Below are positions 27,691 to 33,177 of a stretch of 33,177 nucleotides of DNA, in pieces. Below the pieces are notes generated by a model, which saw only the letters and a program-made list of their open reading frames with translations, did no database searches and was not told the origin of the DNA. Each line of letters opens with the position of its first letter. Positions within the stretch are counted from its first letter, which is position 1. Source of the stretch: Hypsibius dujardini (lineage: Eukaryota; Tardigrada; Eutardigrada; Parachela; Hypsibiidae); the NCBI GenBank assembly GCA_001579985.1, contig LRSR01006054.1, positions 1 to 33,177 on the forward strand, read 5' to 3'. Both the position numbers and the translations under genes were made by a program.

Positions 27691-27732
27691 CCGATTCCCC
27701 CTAAGCATACCTTTCACTAATCGCGTCCCATT

Positions 27733-30700
27733 ATGTATCATTGTAATCTTCCTTCCCTGCTGATTTTATCGCTCTCGGTATCTCTCGTTTGTGGAGCTCT
27801 TAACAGGTAAGTTGGTCGAGACCCTTTTCGCATTCCACTCGAGGTGGACGTGAGAAACTACAGGAGCTCGTTTAAGGGGTTGGGCTACAACTTCCCCCCC
27901 CCTTCCTCCTACTCTCCTTCCTCTCCCACTTTCGTTGTTTTTTATGTTGATCATTGTTTGCTGATGAATTGAAGATGAATTTTTTTAGAACCATTTAAGT
28001 TTTCAACCCTAAATATTGGACTCTGCCTACACGAGTTTTAAATGAAACAACAACACGCTCCATTTTTTTCACCCCTTGAGTTTTGGTCAGAGACTTTACA
28101 TGACCGATATGTCCAAACTTCAGGGTTTTATGCCTAGAGATTGAGGAAGAGATGGGATTTCCAAATTTATTAAGTATGTTATATTCACTCATTTGTCCAA
28201 ATAAAACTATTAATTTGGTTCAAAAATGATATATATTACGTTTTTAGGGGAAGAATGGGCCAGCGCCGCCCTGACTCCACCCTCTAGGATCGCTGAAATT
28301 GACCCCTGTGTTTGTCCTTCCGAGGGCTATAGCTTCTTTCGTCCGTGTAACAGACCAATTGAATCTTGTTTACTGATTCTCTTCAATTGCTGAATTTTTT
28401 GGTTATTCGCTTGATCGAATCCCCCTATTAGTGTTGTCTACAGAGCATTGTGCATTTGAACCATTTAAAATGTCTTTTAAATATATTTAAAGAACACCGA
28501 TCTCGCATAACGCGTTACACGCAGAATTTTTCCAGGTTGGAAAAAAGAACGATCAGAGCTCCCCATTCTGTTCTGTTGTTCTTGATAGGACTCGTCACGA
28601 AATCGAGCGGGATATTGACGCTCTCCTGGAGCGTATGACTCTGGAGGAGAAGTTGGGCCAACTGCAGCAGCTCGGCAATGTCATGGCCATGTTCTCCAAC
28701 TCGGAGCCGGACAATCCCGCCGGCGATCCCCTCGCCGAACATCTGCAGCTCATCCGTCAGGGCGTGGTGGGGTCCATTCTGTACGTTCGGGGTGCCAAGC
28801 GTGCTAACGACATCCAACGCGCGGCCATGGAATCCCGGCTACAAATACCCGTCTTAATTGGCTTCGACGTTATCCACGGTTATCGCACGCTCTTCCCGAT
28901 ACCGCTCGGTGAGGCTGCCAGCTGGGATCTGGACGCGGTACAACGGGCTGCCGGGATTGCCGCCGTGGAAGCGAGGAGCGCGGGCATCCATTGGACGTTC
29001 GCGCCGATGATGGATGTGACACGTGACCCTCGGTGGGGGCGCGTCATGGAGGGCGCTGGGGAGGATGTGTTTTTGGTGGCGGAAATGTCCAAAGCGAAGA
29101 TTCGAGGCTTTCAGGTATCGTCGTAAAAACTAGAATTTTAAATGAAAATTGAAAAACGTTTTCGTGCCGCGGGTTCAAGCAAAATGTATTTAATTAAACT
29201 ATTTACATTTTCATCAACATATTTTTATTGTTTTAGCGCCCCCTTTTTGAATGAATTGTTATTTAACAAGTAAAATAAATAACTATAATATAGAATAAAA
29301 ATACTATAACATTCTCATTGGGCCGGATATTAGACACAGAAAAGTGCATTCATATTGGCATGTTATAACCTAATTGACTAAGAGAACTGCAACACAACTT
29401 TAACAAAACCAAATCTAAAAACATTTAAAGTAGAGGAAGTATATGTCTCTCACATGTCACATTGTAATTTAAATATGTATTTAGCATTTGAATAAAATAA
29501 GGCTATGTATATTTTCGAAGTTTTAAATCAGCAAGCAATATACGTCTTTCAGGGAACGGATTTCAGTCAGAAAGATAAGGTCATGGCCTGCGCGAAACAT
29601 TTCGTCGGTTACGGCGCAGTGGAAGCTGGGCGGGACTTCAACTCGGTCGACATCAGCGAACGCCAACTCCGCGAAGTTTACTTACCACCGTTTCAAGCCG
29701 CCGTGGAAGCCGGCGTGGGATCCGTCATGATGGGGTACCACAACTTGAACGGCGTACCGGTTACAGGCAACCATTGGCTGATCCGGCAGGTCCTTCGCAA
29801 GGAATGGCAGTTCGACGGATTGGTGGTCAGCGATTACGAGTCGGTGCAGGACCTCATCGGCCACGGGATGGCGGTCAACCACTCCGAGGCGGCTATGTAC
29901 GCGCTGAATGCCGGGACCGACATGGAAATGGTCCGTGCAACTATTGCATTTAATATAAAACTTTCAAAAAATGAAATCAATCATTAAACTATTATTTTAT
30001 TATTAAATAAAACTAGTTTTAACTACTAAATTAAAACGCCGATTTTCGGGTCCTTTAAATTTACTTTTAAATTTATTTAAACGACACTAGGTGAGCCGGA
30101 GTTATGTAGCGCACGGAGCGAAGCTGGTGGAAGAAGGGAAGGTTACCGTCGAGACGGTCAACACTGCGGTGCGTAATGTTCTGCGGACGAAATTCCGCCT
30201 GGGTCTGTTCGAACAGCCATTCCAGTTTGTGGATGAGGAACTGGCCGCCAAGACCCTCGCCAAACCGGAGCACTTGCAAGTCGCTCGCGAACTGGCCGCT
30301 AAATCGTTCGTTCTGCTGAAAAACGAACGGAACATCTTACCGATCGATATCAGGAACGTGAAAGAGCTCGTAGTGATTGGAGCGTTGGCGGATGATAAAG
30401 CGAACACGATCGACTCTTGGGGCGTTGAGGGTCGAATGGAAGACTCCGTGACGGTCCTTGAAGGTAAGGCTCTTCCTACGGCTAAACCCAGTTAGGAAGG
30501 ACGTGAACTAAACAAATTATTAATCGACACTACGGTAAATTGAGGATTTTTTGCTATTTTTGAAACCGAATCTTGCAGCTGAAATTCTCAAATTGCACGA
30601 TTACATAAATTGGATTCGCTAACTCATGTTTTAATCAGTGTGAAGTCAGATCTGTTTCCATGTAATCGAACCAGTTCAAACGGTGACGTGACCAGTTTCA

Positions 30701-31503
30701 TGGGAACAGGAATGTGCCGTTCCGTCATCCGTTCGTTCGAATTGTTTTTTATAAACCTCCTGCGTTTCATGAAATATTTTCCTGTTTGTTCCAGCAAATT
30801 CGAACTGTTCCGTTCCCCGTGCCTAAACGGTTCCGTGCGAACATGCATTTTACCATCCGTTCCGTTTCCATAAATGAACAAAAAAGGAACAAAATCATAT
30901 TAACATTCCCCCTTTTAAAGGAATCCGCGAAAGACTTCGGAACACTTCAGTCACCGTAAAATTCTTCAAAGCTTGTGACGCAGTTTGTAATTCCTCCAAG
31001 AATCCGGACGAGTTCCAACAAGCCCTGAACGCAGCCGGAGCATCCAACTTTGTCGTGGCAGTTGTCGGAGAAACGGTAGGCGTGTCCGGAGAAGGCGCCT
31101 CCCTGACGAATCTCAACCTTTCCGGGGACCAGCTGAAACTGTTACAAGGCATCGCGGAGAGCGGAACGCCTTTCGTGGTAGTGCTCAAAAACGGCCGTCC
31201 GTTAACTATCGAATGGCTCGCGGACCACGCCCCGGCCATCCTGATCACGTGGCATTCGGGTACAATGGGCGGACCGGCCGTTGCGGACGTGCTATTTGGG
31301 GACGTCAACCCGAGCGGGAAGCTCCCGATGACTTTCCCACGGAGCGTCGGTCAAGTGCCGCTGTATTATGACCAGAAGAATATCTGGCGACCTTATGTTG
31401 CCGGGAACATTTTCACCGAGAAGTACAAGGATTCCTCCATTTTGCCGCTGTATCCGTTCGGGTTTGGATTGAGCTACACCTCATTCAGTATCACGAATTT
31501 AAG
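27733..31503 (+). CDS. Secreted family 3 beta-glucosidase, BglX-like (3' end not found)
   Basis: Hydrolyses terminal beta-glucosides by the retaining GH3 mechanism. Exons: 27733-27806, 28589-29114, 29553-29930, 30091-30463, 30921-31503, joined at GT-AG in phases 2, 0, 0, 1, giving 644 codons. Exon 1 is just a signal peptide (LLILSLSVSLVCGA). Motifs in order: MTLEEKLGQLQQL, DVIHGYRTLFPIPLG, APMMDVTRDPRWGR, KHFVGYGAVEAGRDFNSVD, nucleophile D294 in VVSDYESV (29832-29834), KSFVLLKN, acid/base candidate E508 in VSGEGASL (31091-31093), VLFGDVNPSGKLPMTFPRS, YPFGFGLSYTSF. Spacing follows bacterial periplasmic BglX throughout. The C-terminal fibronectin-III-like domain, about 120 residues in the family, was not located downstream. 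Introns and the leader show it is a resident eukaryotic gene, probably of bacterial origin. Confidence 0.88.
30464..30920. other. GH3 intron 4 with GTTCCGT-rich tract
   Basis: The stretch 30650-30880 is rich in irregular GTTCCGT, TTCCGT and inverted GGAAC words on both strands. Open frames of 81-87 codons overlap in it without any recognisable product. No clear element ends were seen. Confidence 0.5.
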
Positions 31504-31649
31504 GTAAGGAACAAACTTGAAAACTAGACATTTTTTTGGTGCTGACCGCGCGTGCCTAAGAAAATTTCCCACTCGTCTCTCAATGGTTTATTCGAGGATT
31601 AGATTAAGAAGGGTACCATTATAGAAGCCCCGCCCCGCCCCCGCCCCCA

Positions 31650-32720
31650 TGCACCTACTTACACTGTAGTCACCCATTTCTCCAAATAATGTGAATTTAG
31701 AAAATGAACTTAGCTTAATGATATTTTTGTTCATCATTTAGTTTAATCTAATATGATACGAACGTTCAAGTTATAAAAATCTCAGCTGGAAGTCACAATT
31801 TATTAAGGGCAACCCGGCGCTATGAAATCGTCCTTAAATCTCACCGGGTCGCCAGCCGCAGTGATCATGGATTATTTTTTTTGTGTTATGACTCATTGTT
31901 GAGTTAGCAAACTTTTTGTCCTTTTCAACTTTCAAAAAAAAAAATTATGACATCATCGGACGTAGCCGTTCCTCTCGGGCACTCTTTTGATAACTTTGAA
32001 TGGCGAATATCTTCTGATTGACCTCCTTTTGCACTTTTCCGATAGGCATTTAAAATTGCAAACTTCAAAATTCAGCGTTTTGAGCCAGCAAAATGCATTA
32101 CAGAGAAAAAGAGGAAGAACCATAAAAAAAACTTATTTTGGGATGGGATGAACTTGGGTCGCTGAGCTTCTCAAACTTTTCTCTGTGACTAGATTTATCC
32201 GCTGAAAACGTTGAATTTTGAAAGTTGCAATTTTAAATACCTTATCAGAAAAGTGTAAAACGAAGTTAATCAGAAGATATTCGCCATTCAAAGTTATCAA
32301 AAGAGTGCCCGAGAAGGACTACTGCGTCCGATGATGTCAAAGAATTTTTTTTTGAAAAACTGAAAAAAAGTGGTGCAAAGTTTGCCAACCCAAAAAGGAG
32401 TTATAAAAAATTAGAGCGAGACACGATAACAATCATCCATGGCCACCGCGGCTGGCGACCCGGCCAGATTTTTGGGTGATTTCAAAGCGCCGAATTGCCC
32501 TTAAGAATGCCATTACACTCAACTTTGACTGAGACTCTTCAAATACAAATGTATAATTGTTAATTGAAACAAAAACACGCCCAATTAAATTTGTGAAATA
32601 CAATAGAGAAAAAAATATGCTTATCTTTCTTTTAATAGGAATAACTTATCTTTCCCTTTTCGCCATGGTTCACTCAAATGTCCGGCAGTTTTCCCCCCTT
32701 TGTCAGTTTTATTCCCCATT
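31650..32720 (+). repeat. Dispersed repeat, second copy, interrupted by a foldback insertion
   Basis: The parts 31650-31806 and 32501-32720 follow 8695-9165 block by block, including AATCTCAGCTGGAAGT just before the insertion and CTCAACTTTGACTGA just after it. The 694 bp in between are absent from the other copy. Confidence 0.55.
31807..32500. mobile_element. Foldback element at a TTAA site (piggyBac-like target), 694 bp
   Basis: The element starts GGGCAACCCGGCGCT and ends AGCGCCGAATTGCCC. TTAA lies on each side (31803-31806 and 32501-32504). The arms stay complementary almost to the centre, roughly 31807-32115 against 32168-32500. They include the CGGGTCGCCAGCCGC block, GGCGAATATCTTCTGATT and CTTTTGATAACTTTGAATGG. 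No transposase. A TTAA duplication is the hallmark of piggyBac-type insertion. Confidence 0.75.
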
Positions 32721-33177
32721 TCAAAGCTGAAATTTTCCTACGAGAGCTTATTCATTTTGAATGGAAGGAAGTAGGCTTTTGTTTCAGACAATGGTCTCTA
32801 TCCGAACATAATTGAAATTGCAACTAAAAACACATTAATCACATTCAGTTTGTTCGTCATAACACGTCTTCAAGTTTGGGGATTTCCGATTACGCGAGAG
32901 CCAATACGAAATGAATGTTGATATTTTGCTTGGCGCAAAATTAAATACAATATTCAAAATAATTAGATAGCACTCTAGTACCGAATAATTAGGATCGGAA
33001 GCAAATCCATGAATGGAAAACATTCATTTGCTGAATTGGAAAAATTCTATCAACAAAATTTTAAAAGACATTCAAAGGCTCATTACAATAATTGAATTGT
33101 CAGTCCAATTTTTTAACAAAAAAGCGGAAAAGAAGGGAAGATGGTGAAAAAGAAGGAAGGGAGACTTTATTTACAAC

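Larger units (their letters stand above)
23714..27732. other. Gene-poor region between cyclase B and the GH3 gene
   Basis: Contains the large inverted repeat at 23919-24605, a possible transposase remnant at 26590-26790, a poly-C run near 25732 and the GH3 promoter region. Several 60-97-codon frames at 24576-24830, 25200-25493 and 25898-26080 overlap others on the opposite strand and show no recognisable domain. At 26038-26152 on the minus strand an acceptor-like site precedes a frame with VLVMIGVAYKKRRPTK; it might be an unrecognised terminal exon. Confidence 0.5.
31504..33177. other. Intron or 3' flank of the GH3 gene, built of nested repeats
   Basis: Starts with a good donor (AAG|GTAAGG at 31504, phase 2), so an intron is expected. 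It holds a GC-box run CCCCGCCCCGCCCCCGCCCC near 31628, an old dispersed repeat (31650-32720) and the foldback element inside it. No exon for the remaining GH3 domain could be recognised up to the right edge. Confidence 0.55.

Noticed and set aside
28635-31507. GH3 enzyme as bacterial contamination
   Set aside because: GT-AG introns restore the frame at every junction and a signal-peptide exon joins in phase, which bacterial DNA would not show.

Overview
The window is animal nuclear DNA: GT-AG introns in every gene, signal-peptide exons, AT-rich introns and intergenic DNA around GC-richer exons, many minisatellites and small DNA transposons, and no operons. Tandem receptor guanylate cyclases beside a bacterial-type, intron-bearing beta-glucosidase would suit a small-genome ecdysozoan such as a tardigrade. 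The sequence alone does not settle the phylum, so that is a weak inference.

Layout. (1) 457-896 (-): first coding exon of a secreted pancreatic-lipase-family protein; the rest lies off the left edge. (2) 1672-10641 (-): receptor guanylate cyclase A, 20 coding exons, 1094 residues. (3) 10642-12465: spacer with a 26/78-bp higher-order satellite and a weak candidate small gene on the + strand. (4) 12466-23713 (-): receptor guanylate cyclase B, 21 coding exons, 1122 residues, a tandem paralogue of A with almost the same exon lengths and phases. (5) 23714-27732: gene-poor DNA with a 292-bp-arm inverted repeat (a single N at its loop) and a doubtful transposase fragment. (6) 27733 to beyond 31503 (+): a glycoside hydrolase family 3 enzyme closest to bacterial periplasmic BglX, with a signal-peptide exon and at least five exons; its C-terminal domain was not found here. 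(7) 31504-33177: an intron or 3' flank built from an old repeat with a foldback element inserted at TTAA.

Both cyclase models were built by joining exons at GT-AG boundaries until the phase and the paralogue agreed. Each encodes signal peptide, ANF-receptor ligand domain, one membrane segment, catalytically dead kinase-homology domain, signalling helix and a cyclase domain with all visible guanine- and metal-binding residues. They should be cell-surface receptors that make cGMP. Ligands cannot be read from sequence.

The introns, above all those of B, hold the most unusual material: a MULE-like element with 65-bp inverted ends and a perfect 9-bp target duplication, a TA-flanked MITE nested inside it that has a relative in gene A, other inverted-repeat elements, and a hAT-like element in A. 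Comparing the two paralogues also shows an extra 67-bp intron, an intron whose position differs by 4 nt, and an intron of 49 bp in one copy and about 1.17 kb in the other.
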